Origin: Clostridium sp. KNHs205
GTDB lineage: Bacteria > Bacillota > Clostridia > Lachnospirales > Lachnospiraceae
Direction of reading: 5' to 3'
Length of the DNA: 64,000 nt
Assembly (NCBI RefSeq): GCF_000702945.1
Contig: NZ_JNLE01000003.1
Span: 3,209,501-3,273,500, forward strand
The notes under the pieces are model-generated. The model ran no database searches and was not told where the DNA came from. It saw only the letters and a list, made by a program, of their open reading frames with translations. The position numbers were made by a program, and so were the translations under genes. This document shows, in pieces, positions 53,839 through 63,287 of the stretch (position 1 is the stretch's first letter; each line of letters starts with the position of its first letter).

Positions 53839-54681
53839 TTACATTCCTGATTTGCGGTATTCACCAGGTGTACAGCCAAAAGTCCTGGAAAATGCCCTGT
53901 AAAAGGTCCTGGTACTGTCGAAACCGCAGCTAAGACCAATTTCAGTTACAGTAGTATCACTTTCCTGCAGAAACTTAAGTGCATGTCTGCTTCTCAATCC
54001 GTTAATATAATCCACCAGAGTACAGTCAAAATATTCATTGAAAATATGGGAAAACCGGCTTTTGCTGTAACCGAAATGAAGTGCAGTGTCTTTTAAGTTA
54101 ACAGGTTTCAGATAATTCTCCTGAAGATAAATAAGAATTTCCTGAGCTAAAGAGATGGTTCTGTTGTTGGTTACCTCAGTTAATCCGCTTTCTTGAATCA
54201 GGAGTCCCATCAAAGCGTAGGAATACCCTTTACGAATAGAGGCGGTTATGGGGTCACCGTTGTCGGTATTATATTGACAGAGGCATTCAAATAAGTGCAG
54301 GAGTTCAGTTTTACCAGTAGAATTGCTGATAAGCGGGTTAATAAAAGTTTTACGTGAAAGCAGAGTTTTATAAGAGGGAATAGAATCCAGCGGAATAATA
54401 GCAATATATGCTTTTGAATACTCATCTGTGTCATAACTATGGATGTAATAACTGGGTACAATAAGAACATTATCCTTGTAAACGCTGTAAAGCTGGCCAT
54501 TTAAGGTTACCTTCAATTCTCCTTCTGTGACATAAATAAGCTCTATACTGCTGTGAAAATGAGGCCAGAATTTGTTATTCACCGCTTCCCAACAGTTAAA
54601 GGCCTGTTTGCTGTCACGCATATATTCATAGGAGATACCATTACGATACCTATTGTTATCTGGTTGTTTTTTTACGACCAT
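53839..54681 (-). CDS. AraC-family transcriptional regulator
   Basis: The 280-residue protein has an N-terminal cupin-like sensing domain (HFHSSIELIYVTEGELKVTLNG, about 41-62). A C-terminal double helix-turn-helix follows (about 180-278), with HFGYSKSRFSHIFNEYF and GLSCGFDSTRTFYRAFSRTFGCTPGEYR. It is divergent from the sugar isomerase/epimerase gene at 54843, which is its most likely target. AAAGGAG precedes ATG. Confidence 0.92.
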   Translation of the reverse strand: MVVKKQPDNNRYRNGISYEYMRDSKQAFNCWEAVNNKFWPHFHSSIELIYVTEGELKVTLNGQLYSVYKDNVLIVPSYYIHSYDTDEYSKAYIAIIPLDSIPSYKTLLSRKTFINPLISNSTGKTELLHLFECLCQYNTDNGDPITASIRKGYSYALMGLLIQESGLTEVTNNRTISLAQEILIYLQENYLKPVNLKDTALHFGYSKSRFSHIFNEYFDCTLVDYINGLRSRHALKFLQESDTTVTEIGLSCGFDSTRTFYRAFSRTFGCTPGEYRKSGM

Positions 54682-54842
54682 AGAAGCTCCTTTGCAGCAT
54701 TATTTGACACAATGATACCATCATGTGACACGACATCTAACTAATAGCTTATTATAATGTATATGTACTGGAAAAACAAATAAAATATAAACAGCATTAT
54801 CTGACATAACTTAAATTATAAGTAACTAGGAGGATTTGTTCT

Positions 54843-55619
54843 ATGAAAAAGGGTTTACAGCTGTATACCATACGTGATTCCTACTCAAATGGAGAGGAAT
54901 TAAAAGAAATATTGAAGAAGGTTAAAGAGCTTGGGTTTGAAGAACTGGAATTTGCAGGTTTTGCAGATCTTGAGGCAGAAGAGTTAAGAGATTATCTGAA
55001 GGAGATAGGATTAACTCCCATATCCAGTCACCAGAGCCTTGAAAACTTAAGTGTTAATCTGGAGGAAACCGTACGTTATCATAAAATCCTTGGAGTACCT
55101 TATATTGCATGCGCAATTGCCCCTACTTCTACAGCGGAGGAGATGGAAAATCTTCTTAAGATTCTTACAACTGCAAGAGAGGTAGTCAAAGAAAACGGCA
55201 TGGAATTGCTTTACCATAATCATGCCCATGAATTTGTGAAGCTGCCGGATGGCAGGCTGCCCATCGAGCTGATAAGAGAAACCATCAGACTGGAACTGGA
55301 CACTTTCTGGGTATTTCATGCCGGAACAGAACCCTGTGCATATATAAAAGAGCATGCCGGTGATATTGCTCTGATACATCTTAAAGATGGTGATTTTGAA
55401 GGGCATCCCCTTGCTTTAGGTGAAGGGTATAATAATATTAAAGGGATTGCTGCCATGGCCTCCGCTATAGGCTTAAATCAACTAATAATTGAAAATGATA
55501 ATCCAAGTCCCGATGGACTCTCTGATATTGGAAGAAGTATTAACTATCTTAATAAGCTGTTAAATAATGAATTAAATAAAACAATAAAGAACGCAATAAA
55601 TAAAGAAAGCAATATATAA
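54843..55619 (+). CDS. Sugar phosphate isomerase/epimerase-type TIM barrel protein
   Basis: This 258-residue protein of the xylose isomerase-like TIM barrel family has GLQLYTIRDSY at the start, the metal-ligand segments YHNHAHEF and LELDTFWVFHAG, and IHLKDGD and IENDNPSPDG near the end. It ends in an Asn/Lys-rich tail (about 238-258), which looks like low-complexity extension. It is divergent from an AraC-type regulator. The substrate is probably a sugar or inositol derivative. AGGAGG precedes the start. Confidence 0.88.
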   Translation: MKKGLQLYTIRDSYSNGEELKEILKKVKELGFEELEFAGFADLEAEELRDYLKEIGLTPISSHQSLENLSVNLEETVRYHKILGVPYIACAIAPTSTAEEMENLLKILTTAREVVKENGMELLYHNHAHEFVKLPDGRLPIELIRETIRLELDTFWVFHAGTEPCAYIKEHAGDIALIHLKDGDFEGHPLALGEGYNNIKGIAAMASAIGLNQLIIENDNPSPDGLSDIGRSINYLNKLLNNELNKTIKNAINKESNI

Positions 55620-55685
55620 AAGAAAACAATAAGTAATACAAAACAATATGTAAGACATCAACAATTGCATATTGAACTAACCAAG

Positions 55686-55740
55686 ATATGGCTGCATTTG
55701 ACCCGTAAATTTATAGTGGTAAGTGCAGTCATATTTTTCA
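55686..55740 (+). terminator. Terminator after the isomerase/epimerase gene
   Basis: ATATGGCTGCATTT (55686-55699) pairs with AAGTGCAGTCATAT (55721-55734), followed by TTTTTC. Confidence 0.8.
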
Positions 55741-55863
55741 GTCATCATAAACCCTGGTGATATATATGAAACACAAGTAAATAATTGACATTTGCTGGTA
55801 AATGCCATACAATTATAACAGATGATTCTTTTTATGATTTAGCTGGCAAAGGAGGTGATACAG

Positions 55864-55968
55864 ATGGGAGATAAGAATCCAAAGAAGGCACCTAAGAAAA
55901 AGCAGTCTGCTGAGAAATCAGCTCCGCAGGCTACGTCATCAGCCGCTTCATCAAAAAAATCAAAGTAA
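55864..55968 (+). CDS. Small basic 34-residue protein
   Basis: A near-perfect AAAGGAGGTGAT ribosome site leads to ATG 55864 and a 34-codon ORF ending at TAA 55968. The peptide starts MGDKNPKKAPKKK and is rich in Lys, Ala and Ser. Tiny lysine-rich proteins with this MxDKxPKK opening recur in Firmicutes as I recall, without known function. A terminator follows at once. The strength of the ribosome site makes it a likely real gene. Confidence 0.75.
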   Translation: MGDKNPKKAPKKKQSAEKSAPQATSSAASSKKSK

Positions 55969-55989
55969 GTATATTGGCTGCAGTTAACA

Positions 55990-56042
55990 AAAAAATACCG
56001 TCTTCTATTAAGAGTTCGTTTAATAGGGGACGGTATTTTTTG
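55990..56042. terminator. Bidirectional terminator
   Basis: AAAAAATACCGTC pairs with GACGGTATTTTTT around an inner CTATTA/TAATAG stem. It separates the small basic protein gene from the converging MraY-type gene. Confidence 0.9.
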
Positions 56043-56065
56043 ATAAGTATAAGAAAAGAAAGTGC

Positions 56066-57028
56066 TTATGTTAAGATCCAGATCAGTGTAAAGGAAATTA
56101 GAATCTGTATGATGGCAAACTTAAATACTACCTGTGTGTTTGACCAGCCAAGATTTTTTCTTACATGATCGTGAATAGGTGTAAGGGTGTTCTTTAAAAT
56201 ACGAACTTTAAGAAAGCGGATCAGGGATACCTTTATAAGACCAAGGCCGCCATCCAGTATCAGCATAAAAGCAGCAGGGATATAAAGGAGAGGGCTTCCG
56301 GTCTTTAAAGCAGCAACAGCTATGAAAAAGCCGAGGGCCCTGGAACCAGCATCACCCATCATCATAAGGCTTGGGGTAGCATTAAACCATAAATAGCTCA
56401 TAATACAGGATACCATAATTAACAGCATATAAGTATCACCGGGATCCATTCCCATGATTCTGCCCAACCCATAAATGGTTAACAAGGTAATGACAGATAA
56501 AGTACCGGAAAGGCCGTCAACACCATCGGAGCAGTTTGTAACATTAATAGAAACAAAGATTAGGATGGTTGCCAGGATAACAAAGAGAACCGGATGTATG
56601 GTTACAGGGTTGTTTACAAAAGGTATTTCAAAGGTTGAGGAATTAAAATTAACATAGGTAATTGCAGTTGTAACGGCAATAGCCATATCCAGCAGACCTT
56701 TCTTTAATTCTCCCCAGGGATTTTTGGAGCAATCGTCCAGAAAACCGGTTAACATAGCTGCCAGTATCATGATAACATAGATAAGTTCTTCATTTGATAT
56801 GGGAAGAAACAGGAGAGTCGAAATGGCAAATACCAGTATAAAAAGGAAGCCGGCACCTCTTGGCTTACCCTGTGAGAGTTTGCCGTCATGAGCGAAATCC
56901 CTGCCACCGTCTCTTGGCAGTATTCCGGTTCCGAATTTTAAGAGTATAAAGGTTGCAGCATAGGTAAATAGTATGCCGATTAATGCTATCATTCTATGGT
57001 CTAAGTTGGTATTTAATAGAGTAATCAT
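56066..57028 (-). CDS. MraY-type phospho-N-acetylmuramoyl-pentapeptide transferase family protein
   Basis: This 320-residue membrane enzyme of glycosyltransferase family 4 has about nine to ten spans. MraY-like sites include LPRDGGRDFAHDGKLSQGKP, FLDDCSKN, TNCSDGVDGLSG, MMGDAGSRALGF and TPIHDHVRKNLGW. It should transfer a phospho-sugar to undecaprenyl phosphate for wall synthesis. It is outside a dcw/mur cluster and may be a second copy. TAGGAG precedes ATG, and the SDR gene lies 12 bases upstream on the same strand. Confidence 0.87.
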   Translation of the reverse strand: MITLLNTNLDHRMIALIGILFTYAATFILLKFGTGILPRDGGRDFAHDGKLSQGKPRGAGFLFILVFAISTLLFLPISNEELIYVIMILAAMLTGFLDDCSKNPWGELKKGLLDMAIAVTTAITYVNFNSSTFEIPFVNNPVTIHPVLFVILATILIFVSINVTNCSDGVDGLSGTLSVITLLTIYGLGRIMGMDPGDTYMLLIMVSCIMSYLWFNATPSLMMMGDAGSRALGFFIAVAALKTGSPLLYIPAAFMLILDGGLGLIKVSLIRFLKVRILKNTLTPIHDHVRKNLGWSNTQVVFKFAIIQILISFTLIWILT

Positions 57029-57040
57029 TATGTTCTCCTA

Positions 57041-57736
57041 TCATTTATTTTTTTGAAGGCGGTGTAGCTGAGGTTTTAATGTAATTTCTGTCATCACCAG
57101 TCCTTCTCTGCCTGTTATCATTAATTCCACAGCGTCTGCTACCTCTTCCGGTAAGAGGTAAGAATCCGTTGTATCCCCTTCCCTAAAGTTTGCATTACGG
57201 TAGAAGTTGCTTTTGGTCATATCCGGGTGAATGGTGCATACCTTTACACCATATTTTCTCACTTCATCAAAAAGGCTTCCGGAAAAGCTTGTTAAAGCCG
57301 CTTTGGTAGCACCGTAAGCACAGCCGTAAGTATTGCTGCCTCTGGCGGTTACAGAGGATATGTTAATAATAAAGCCTTTATGTTTTTTAAGGTCCCTCAG
57401 TAAGAGCTGGCTTAATAAAAGGGGGACTTCTACATTCACAGTTACCATTTCGTGAATCTTTTTAGGATTCAATTCCTCGTGGGGGCCAAAATAACCTACA
57501 CCCGCATTGTTAACAAGCAGGCTTATCTCTTCCTCCTTTTTAATGGCAGTTATATGTTCTGTAAGAAGGGAAGTATTGGTAATATCACAGTTTACAGGAA
57601 TAAAACTGCTGCCTTCAGGAGAGTCATTTTTAAATTCTCTGCCAAAGGCATATACTTTATACTCCTTCTCAAGAAGCATCCTGGATATGGCAAGGCCTAT
57701 TCCTGAAGATGCACCGGTTACAATGGCTGTTTTCAT
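57041..57736 (-). CDS. Short-chain dehydrogenase/reductase
   Basis: This 231-residue NAD(P)-dependent oxidoreductase has the cofactor motif TGASSGIG (residues 7-14), NNAGVG, the catalytic Ser in INISSV and the YGATKAAL (YxxxK) motif. The substrate is unknown. It lies in a same-strand run: nucleoside phosphorylase, SPL-like radical SAM, SDR, MraY-type. GGAAGGAG precedes ATG. Confidence 0.9.
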   Translation of the reverse strand: MKTAIVTGASSGIGLAISRMLLEKEYKVYAFGREFKNDSPEGSSFIPVNCDITNTSLLTEHITAIKKEEEISLLVNNAGVGYFGPHEELNPKKIHEMVTVNVEVPLLLSQLLLRDLKKHKGFIINISSVTARGSNTYGCAYGATKAALTSFSGSLFDEVRKYGVKVCTIHPDMTKSNFYRNANFREGDTTDSYLLPEEVADAVELMITGREGLVMTEITLKPQLHRLQKNK

Positions 57737-57739
57737 GTG

Positions 57740-58759
57740 TTACTCCTTCCAGACATAAATATTATCTTCCTTTATCCATTTCGTCAATAAAAATAAGCAA
57801 TAGGATAATATTTCCTCCGATTCCTCTGTTCTGTAGCTTAAGATTCCTTTCTCACTGGCATAAGGAAAATTCAGGATCAGAGACTCCTTATTCTGCTTTC
57901 TCATTACTTTCATAAAATCTGAGGGAACACGAAAACAGCCAAGGCTTACATCCAGGATATGCGCAGCAGGTATCCGCCGAAAAATCTCAGAAAACATTTC
58001 TTCGTATTCCTTTTGCCAGCCCGGTATCCGAAGCAGGGGATCAAAGCACAGCCGTACGGTGAAACCAAGTGAGATGGCTTTTTCAATAGCTGTCAGGCGG
58101 TTTGAAAAAGAAGGTGTGTTGTGCTCATAAGCCTTCTGAACGGCAGGCGGGGAAAGTGTCCAGGCAAGTATAAAATTATTCGATGGTATTAAGGTTTCAA
58201 GCTGGTTAACAGAAGCACTTTTGGTTCTGCATTCAATTGTAAGCTCTTTATTTGATACTGCAAACTCATTCCAGCACTTTACATAACCAAGCCAGGGCTC
58301 AAGGGCTAAGAGGTCAGTATCATAAGAAATGCACAGGTAGACCTTCTGTTTCTTTAGGAGTTTTCGTATTTCCTGAAAGGAATCCTTCAGATTAACGAAC
58401 ACTACCATATTGGCACTGGGGTACATGCCCTGCAGATAACAGTATTCGCAATCGTAAATACAGTTCATTACACCGGAGGTATAATAAAAGTTGTCATTTC
58501 CAAAATCCTGGCAGGCAGTAGAACCTTCATAGATACCGGTAGTGGGATTCACCGCCAGAATCAGGGAAGGTGTATTTTTCTGTTCTCTGTAGTTTTGCTG
58601 CCGCCGGTTAAATATATCTTTGTAATGGTCAATCATTACAATAGAAGCCTTTGGATAATGAGCAAGTATGGTTTCAGTAATTGGATAATTTAAAGCTTCT
58701 TTTTCTATATATATGTGAGAAAAAAACGAATTATAAAAGGTTTTTCTTAAAGTAGTCAA
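57740..58759 (-). CDS. Spore photoproduct lyase-like radical SAM protein
   Basis: This 339-residue protein has the cluster motif CIYDCEYCYLQG in an SPL-family setting (GVMNCIYDCEYCYLQGMYP, then CISYDTDLLALEPW, ECRTKS and AWTLSPP). True SplB repairs UV-induced spore photoproduct in DNA; this shorter relative may have another substrate. It starts at TTG 58759, with GGGAAG upstream, inside the end of the phosphorylase gene (29-base overlap). Confidence 0.85.
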   Translation of the reverse strand: MTTLRKTFYNSFFSHIYIEKEALNYPITETILAHYPKASIVMIDHYKDIFNRRQQNYREQKNTPSLILAVNPTTGIYEGSTACQDFGNDNFYYTSGVMNCIYDCEYCYLQGMYPSANMVVFVNLKDSFQEIRKLLKKQKVYLCISYDTDLLALEPWLGYVKCWNEFAVSNKELTIECRTKSASVNQLETLIPSNNFILAWTLSPPAVQKAYEHNTPSFSNRLTAIEKAISLGFTVRLCFDPLLRIPGWQKEYEEMFSEIFRRIPAAHILDVSLGCFRVPSDFMKVMRKQNKESLILNFPYASEKGILSYRTEESEEILSYCLFLLTKWIKEDNIYVWKE

Positions 58760-59699
58760 GGTATTTCTTCCCTTCTGCTTTACTTTTTACAGAACGAGGG
58801 ATATTCTCCCTTAATATTTCTGTAAATGGGATGAATTCTCCCTTTAAAAGCTTATAATACCGAAGGTATTGTTTTAGTTCGTTGGTCATGGTAACGGACA
58901 ATTTAAAGTCTGCTGACACAGCTGTAAGGTATTGCAGCTCATCTTCTGTGAATTCCGCAGGTCTGGCAGGCGTATTTTCCATAAGATGCTGTAACCAGTT
59001 TAATATGGTGCCTGCCTGTTCTTTGATTAAATGGCTTATGTCTTCAGAGGATATCAGCGGCAGCGCTGTCGATGCAGGACTTATATAGTCTGATACAAGT
59101 TTTAAAAAGAACATCCGGTTAAGTTTGAAAAAACAGGATACTGCCTGATAAAGAGCAGCGGATTCCATATCTGCAAAGCACATACTGCTTAAGCCGGTAT
59201 TCATTAACGGTGGTGAAATGTCCTTAAAATAAGTATTTCCCTTTTCCCAGTTCATTATCTGATAGGAGCTGATAACCGTCCCTTCGGGAAAGGGATGGGG
59301 ATAGAGAATATCAGGATAATAGGTATTACCGGAGGCGTGTTCAATTATTTTATTACACAAGACAGGTGTACCTAAGGGAATACGGTTCCTGTCTTTTCCT
59401 GTAACAGCTCCGCAGACACCGATATTTAAGAAATAATCCGCATCAGTAACAGGTTCTGTTGCAAGAAAAGCAGCAGATTTAATCGCAGCATTCATGGGAC
59501 CGGTTCCGGTTATATATAATGCAGTGTCCTTGTTTCGAAAGACCTGGCAGTGGTTATAGGAAGTATCCTTCTTAAGTTCAAGATAATCTATAAATGGTTT
59601 TGCTTCACAATAAAGTGCAGCAGCAATAATAAGCATAGCAGTAAGGGCTATTTTGCAACATTTGCTGCAGTAACCCACTCCTTCCAAAATAATATTCAA
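58731..59699 (-). CDS. Nucleoside phosphorylase/MTA-SAH nucleosidase-like protein
   Basis: This protein of up to 322 residues has the nucleoside phosphorylase fold: GTGPMNAAIKSA, NIGVCGAV, and the active-site FADMESAALYQAV. The C-terminal extension of about 90 residues is not typical. It is coupled to an SPL-like radical SAM gene, which would release 5'-deoxyadenosine, so removal of that product is plausible. The start is unsure: ATG 59699 has only a weak site, and ATG 59636 (MLIIAAALYCEAKPF) matches the usual family N-terminus. Confidence 0.8.
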   Translation of the reverse strand: MNIILEGVGYCSKCCKIALTAMLIIAAALYCEAKPFIDYLELKKDTSYNHCQVFRNKDTALYITGTGPMNAAIKSAAFLATEPVTDADYFLNIGVCGAVTGKDRNRIPLGTPVLCNKIIEHASGNTYYPDILYPHPFPEGTVISSYQIMNWEKGNTYFKDISPPLMNTGLSSMCFADMESAALYQAVSCFFKLNRMFFLKLVSDYISPASTALPLISSEDISHLIKEQAGTILNWLQHLMENTPARPAEFTEDELQYLTAVSADFKLSVTMTNELKQYLRYYKLLKGEFIPFTEILRENIPRSVKSKAEGKKYLDYFKKNLL

Positions 59700-59830
59700 A
59701 TTATCTCTATTATGGGAAACTTTTACCTGCCTGTCAATGTATATTCTAATTTTTAAGAAAAAATATTGTAAGAATGAAGATTAATAGATATAATAAGGAA
59801 ATATAAAAAAAATACGAAGGAATGAAGAAT

Positions 59831-60841
59831 ATGAGCTATGTTATGCCCGGTGAATGGAAAGAGCATGAGCGGACATTTATTGAATGGCCTGTTAAATCCT
59901 CTCTGGTGCACCCTGAGAATTATGAAGAGGTTGCAGGAGGCTACAGAGACGTTATAAAAGCAATCAGTGAGTTTGAACCGGTTACGGTTATTATAAATCC
60001 AGGAGAGAAGCATTCTTTTCTCAGTGAAATATCAGAATACGCAGAGCTGCTGGAAATTCCCCATAATGATGCCTGGTGCAGGGATAATGGACCGACTTTT
60101 GTATACAAAGACAGTAAGGTTCTGACTGCCATGAGCTGGAAGTTTAATGCCTGGGGAGAAAAGTATGGTTCCTATGACTTGGATGATAAAGTTGCAAGCC
60201 TTACTGCAAAGGCCTACGAGGTGCCAGTAGAAGAGGTGGAGCTGGTGCTGGAGGGTGGTTCTATCCATACGGATGGAGAAGGAACCCTTTTGACCACAGA
60301 GGAATGCCTCCTGAATAAAAACAGGAACCCTCATTTAACAAGAGCAGAAATTGAGGCAATTATTAAGCCAAGACTTGGAATCGAGAAAATAATATGGCTG
60401 AAAAACGGGTTATTCGGTGATGAAACGGACGGTCATGTAGATAATGCTGCCTGCTTTGCTAATCCTGGTACGGTTGTATTACAGATATGCGAAGATATGG
60501 AAGACCCTAATTATCAGATAACACAGGACAATCAAAAGACCCTGGAGGCAGAAGTGGATGCCAGGGGCAGAAAGCTTAAGCTGGTTACACTCCCACAACC
60601 TCCGGCAAGATATTATGAAGAGGAAAGGCTTACCTTAAGTTATATCAATTACTACATGGTAAACGGCGGTATTATATTACCTGTTTTTGGTGAGGATGCA
60701 GCAGATACTGATATGGAAGCAGAGAGAATATTAAAGGAGACCTTCCCGGATAGAATCATCCGGAAAGTGAATGGTATCCCATTGATTAAAGAAGGCGGTA
60801 ATGTTCATTGCATTACCCAGCAGATGCCGGCTAGGTCTTAA
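59831..60841 (+). CDS. aguA: Agmatine deiminase
   Basis: This enzyme of about 336 residues converts agmatine to N-carbamoylputrescine and ammonia. It has the guanidino-group modifying fold with NDAWCRDNGPTF, LEGGSIHTDGEGT, GDETDGHVDN and the catalytic cysteine in GGNVHCITQQMP near the C-terminus. ATG 59831 is nine bases from GAAGGA and is preferred to ATG 59822, which touches that site. The next gene encodes the following pathway step. Confidence 0.95.
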   Translation: MSYVMPGEWKEHERTFIEWPVKSSLVHPENYEEVAGGYRDVIKAISEFEPVTVIINPGEKHSFLSEISEYAELLEIPHNDAWCRDNGPTFVYKDSKVLTAMSWKFNAWGEKYGSYDLDDKVASLTAKAYEVPVEEVELVLEGGSIHTDGEGTLLTTEECLLNKNRNPHLTRAEIEAIIKPRLGIEKIIWLKNGLFGDETDGHVDNAACFANPGTVVLQICEDMEDPNYQITQDNQKTLEAEVDARGRKLKLVTLPQPPARYYEEERLTLSYINYYMVNGGIILPVFGEDAADTDMEAERILKETFPDRIIRKVNGIPLIKEGGNVHCITQQMPARS

Positions 60842-60844
60842 TGG

Positions 60845-60905
60845 GAGGCTGATAACTCATTCTTATTGTTCAATCGTCCAGACCAGCACAAGCAGTTATC
60901 AGATA
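60845..60905. repeat. Post-gene hairpin element
   Basis: CTGATAACT (60849-60857) pairs with AGTTATCAG (60894-60902), with CATT at the start of the loop and CACAAGC just before the 3' arm. It shares the pattern AACTCATT...CAAGCAGTT with the element at 35306 while having changed stem bases in both arms. It lies just after the aguA stop, with no T tract. Confidence 0.6.
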
Positions 60906-60941
60906 CACTTAAGGTAATGAAAAGAAGGAAAAGAGGTTTTT

Positions 60942-61814
60942 ATGCGTAAAGTAACAGTTGCAGCTACCCAGATGAGCTGTACGGATAATATTGATATAAA
61001 TATTGAGAAAGCAGACAGGCTTGTCAGAGAGGCAAAAGCAAAAGGAGCAGATATTATACTTCTTCAGGAGCTTTTCGAGACTCCCTATTTCTGTCAGAAA
61101 GAGAAACCGGAATACTATGAGTATGCCTTGGACTTAGATGCTAACAAAGCAGTAGAGCATTTTAGCCGTCTGGCAGCAGAACTGAAGGTAGTATTACCAA
61201 TTAGTTTTTATGAAAAGAGCAACTATGCCAGATACAATTCTCTCGCTATGATTGATGCAGACGGTACAGTTCTTGGTGTATACCGAAAGAGCCATATTCC
61301 GGACGGACCGGGATACGAAGAAAAATATTATTTTAATCCTGGGGATACAGGTTTTCAGGTGTTTAATACGAAATATGGCAAGCTGGGAGCAGGCATCTGC
61401 TGGGATCAGTGGTTTCCGGAGGCCGCCAGATGTATGGTTTTAATGGGAGCAGAGATTCTTTTCTATCCCACAGCAATTGGTTCTGAACCGGAAAACAGAG
61501 ACATTGATTCGAAGGGACACTGGCAGCGATGTATGATTGGTCATTCTGCCTGTAACCTGGTTCCGGTTATTGCTTCTAACCGTATCGGAGCAGAGAAAGC
61601 AGAGGATTCGGAAATCAACTTCTATGGGTCCTCCTTTATTACTAACGGTACAGGCGAGGTAATAGCAGAAGCTTCCAGAGATAAAGAAGAGATTCTGACA
61701 GCGGAGCTTGATTTGGAGGAAATGGAAAAGGCAAGAGTAGAATGGGGAATCTTTAGAGACAGAAGACCTGAATTATATAAAGCAATCCTTACCTATGACG
61801 GTAAAGTGAAATAG
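60942..61814 (+). CDS. aguB: N-carbamoylputrescine amidase
   Basis: This 290-residue nitrilase-superfamily enzyme hydrolyses N-carbamoylputrescine to putrescine, CO2 and ammonia. The catalytic triad is visible: Glu in LLQELFETPYF, Lys in YRKSHIPDGPGY, and Cys in GAGICWDQWFPEAAR. Pairing with aguA gives the full agmatine-to-putrescine route. AGAGG precedes ATG. Confidence 0.95.
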   Translation: MRKVTVAATQMSCTDNIDINIEKADRLVREAKAKGADIILLQELFETPYFCQKEKPEYYEYALDLDANKAVEHFSRLAAELKVVLPISFYEKSNYARYNSLAMIDADGTVLGVYRKSHIPDGPGYEEKYYFNPGDTGFQVFNTKYGKLGAGICWDQWFPEAARCMVLMGAEILFYPTAIGSEPENRDIDSKGHWQRCMIGHSACNLVPVIASNRIGAEKAEDSEINFYGSSFITNGTGEVIAEASRDKEEILTAELDLEEMEKARVEWGIFRDRRPELYKAILTYDGKVK

Positions 61815-61855
61815 GCAACACATGGTTTAGATAGAAAGAGAAAAGAGGTGCGGTT

Positions 61856-62485
61856 ATGCTTGTATCTGTTAAAAAACAAGAACTGCTTACAATAACAAGT
61901 GCCTTGGAGAATACATCTTATTTTGGTGGAGACCAGGAATGGTATGAAAAAAACTGGAACAGGGAAGCAGGCTGCGGACCTACCAGCGCAGCTAATATAA
62001 CTGCTTATCTTGCAGCAGTTAATGAAAGTAGGAAAGACCTTTATCCTTATGACACCATGGAAAAGACGAATTTTGCAAAGCACATGGAAGAGATGTTTCA
62101 GTATGTGACCCCGGGAGTGATGGGAGTCAATCATGTAAATAAATTTACCGATGGTTTAGACCGTTATCTGAAAGAAAGGAAGATAAACTTAACGCCTAAG
62201 GTTTTTGAAGCTGATAAGAAGCCGAAAAAATTAAGAGAGGTTAAGGATATCATTGATTTTGTAAAGGAAGGCCTGGAGGCAGATTGTCCCCTGGCATTCT
62301 TAAATCTTTCAAGAGGTCAGGAAAAGAGTATCCAGGGATGGCATTGGATTACTATAACTGCGGCAGATATTACAGAAAACGGAATCAGGGCAACAGCCTC
62401 TGATGAAGGTAAAAAAATAGATTTCGATTTGGGACTGTGGTATCTTACCACCAAAATGCACGGTGGATTAATCTATTATAGTTAA
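61856..62485 (+). CDS. C39-like (papain-fold) putative cysteine hydrolase
   Basis: The 209-residue protein has the motif AGCGPTSAANI (Cys40), where C39-like peptidases carry the nucleophile. HWITITAAD near residue 162 would supply the histidine. No signal peptide, membrane span or ABC domain is present, so it is a stand-alone cytosolic form. It follows the agmatine genes by 41 bases and may be co-transcribed. The substrate is unknown. Confidence 0.7.
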   Translation: MLVSVKKQELLTITSALENTSYFGGDQEWYEKNWNREAGCGPTSAANITAYLAAVNESRKDLYPYDTMEKTNFAKHMEEMFQYVTPGVMGVNHVNKFTDGLDRYLKERKINLTPKVFEADKKPKKLREVKDIIDFVKEGLEADCPLAFLNLSRGQEKSIQGWHWITITAADITENGIRATASDEGKKIDFDLGLWYLTTKMHGGLIYYS

Positions 62486-62508
62486 AATCAAGGTATAAAT
62501 AATATTGA

Positions 62509-62552
62509 AGGGACCTAAGCTTATGATATAAGCAGCGGTCTCTTTTTTTATG
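62509..62552 (+). terminator. Terminator of the aguA-aguB operon region
   Basis: AGGGACC (62509-62515) pairs with GGTCTCT (62537-62543) around an inner TAAGCTTA/TAAGCA stem. Seven T follow. Confidence 0.82.
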
Positions 62553-62694
62553 AAAGATTTATTGGATAATAGCTCTTACAGGTTTATATAATAATCCCTT
62601 AGCAAGGGTATTGACAAATGAAGGAGAAAGAGATATATTAAATATATTGAATACAATTAAATTAAACAAAATAAATATTCTTCAGGAGGTTAAG

Positions 62695-63174
62695 ATGGGA
62701 TTTTATGATTATTCTGCCGTTAAAATGGACGGTAAAGAGTATTCCATGGACGAATACAAAGGAAAGGTGGCTATTGTTGTAAATACTGCCAGTAAATGTG
62801 GCTTTACTCCACAGTTTAAGGATCTGGAGGAGCTGTATGAGAAGTATAAGGATGATGGGCTTGTTATACTAGGATTTCCCTGTAACCAGTTTGCCGGACA
62901 GGACCCGGGGAATAATGATCAGATCAATTCATTCTGTCAATTAAATTATGGTGTTTCATTTGATATGTATGAAAAAATAGATGTAAACGGAAGCAATACC
63001 CATCCTATCTATAAGTATTTGAAAAATGAAGCCAAAGGTACATTAGGCAACAATATAAAATGGAACTTTACAAAATTCCTTATTGACCAGGAGGGCCATG
63101 TGGTTGAAAGATATGCACCCACTGTAAATCCTGCCAAAATGGAAGAGAAGATAAAAGAACTGTTAAAGAAATAA
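62695..63174 (+). CDS. Glutathione peroxidase-family thiol peroxidase
   Basis: This 159-residue cytosolic enzyme reduces peroxides, usually with thioredoxin in bacteria. The peroxidatic residue is Cys rather than selenocysteine in [11 protein letters not shown], and [12 protein letters not shown] and the WNFTKFLI tryptophan motif are intact. ATG 62695 follows AGGAGGTT. A thioredoxin gene lies 113 bases downstream and is its likely reductant. Confidence 0.93.
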   Translation: MGFYDYSAVKMDGKEYSMDEYKGKVAIVVNTASKCGFTPQFKDLEELYEKYKDDGLVILGFPCNQFAGQDPGNNDQINSFCQLNYGVSFDMYEKIDVNGSNTHPIYKYLKNEAKGTLGNNIKWNFTKFLIDQEGHVVERYAPTVNPAKMEEKIKELLKK

Positions 63175-63287
63175 TTGATAGCAGTCCAACCGTCCCCTTA
63201 GTAACCAGCAGACAAGATTTAAAAAAGACTGTTTCACAGATTTAGAAACATCAAATCAATGATTTTATAATCAAGAAAGGAGCTATT

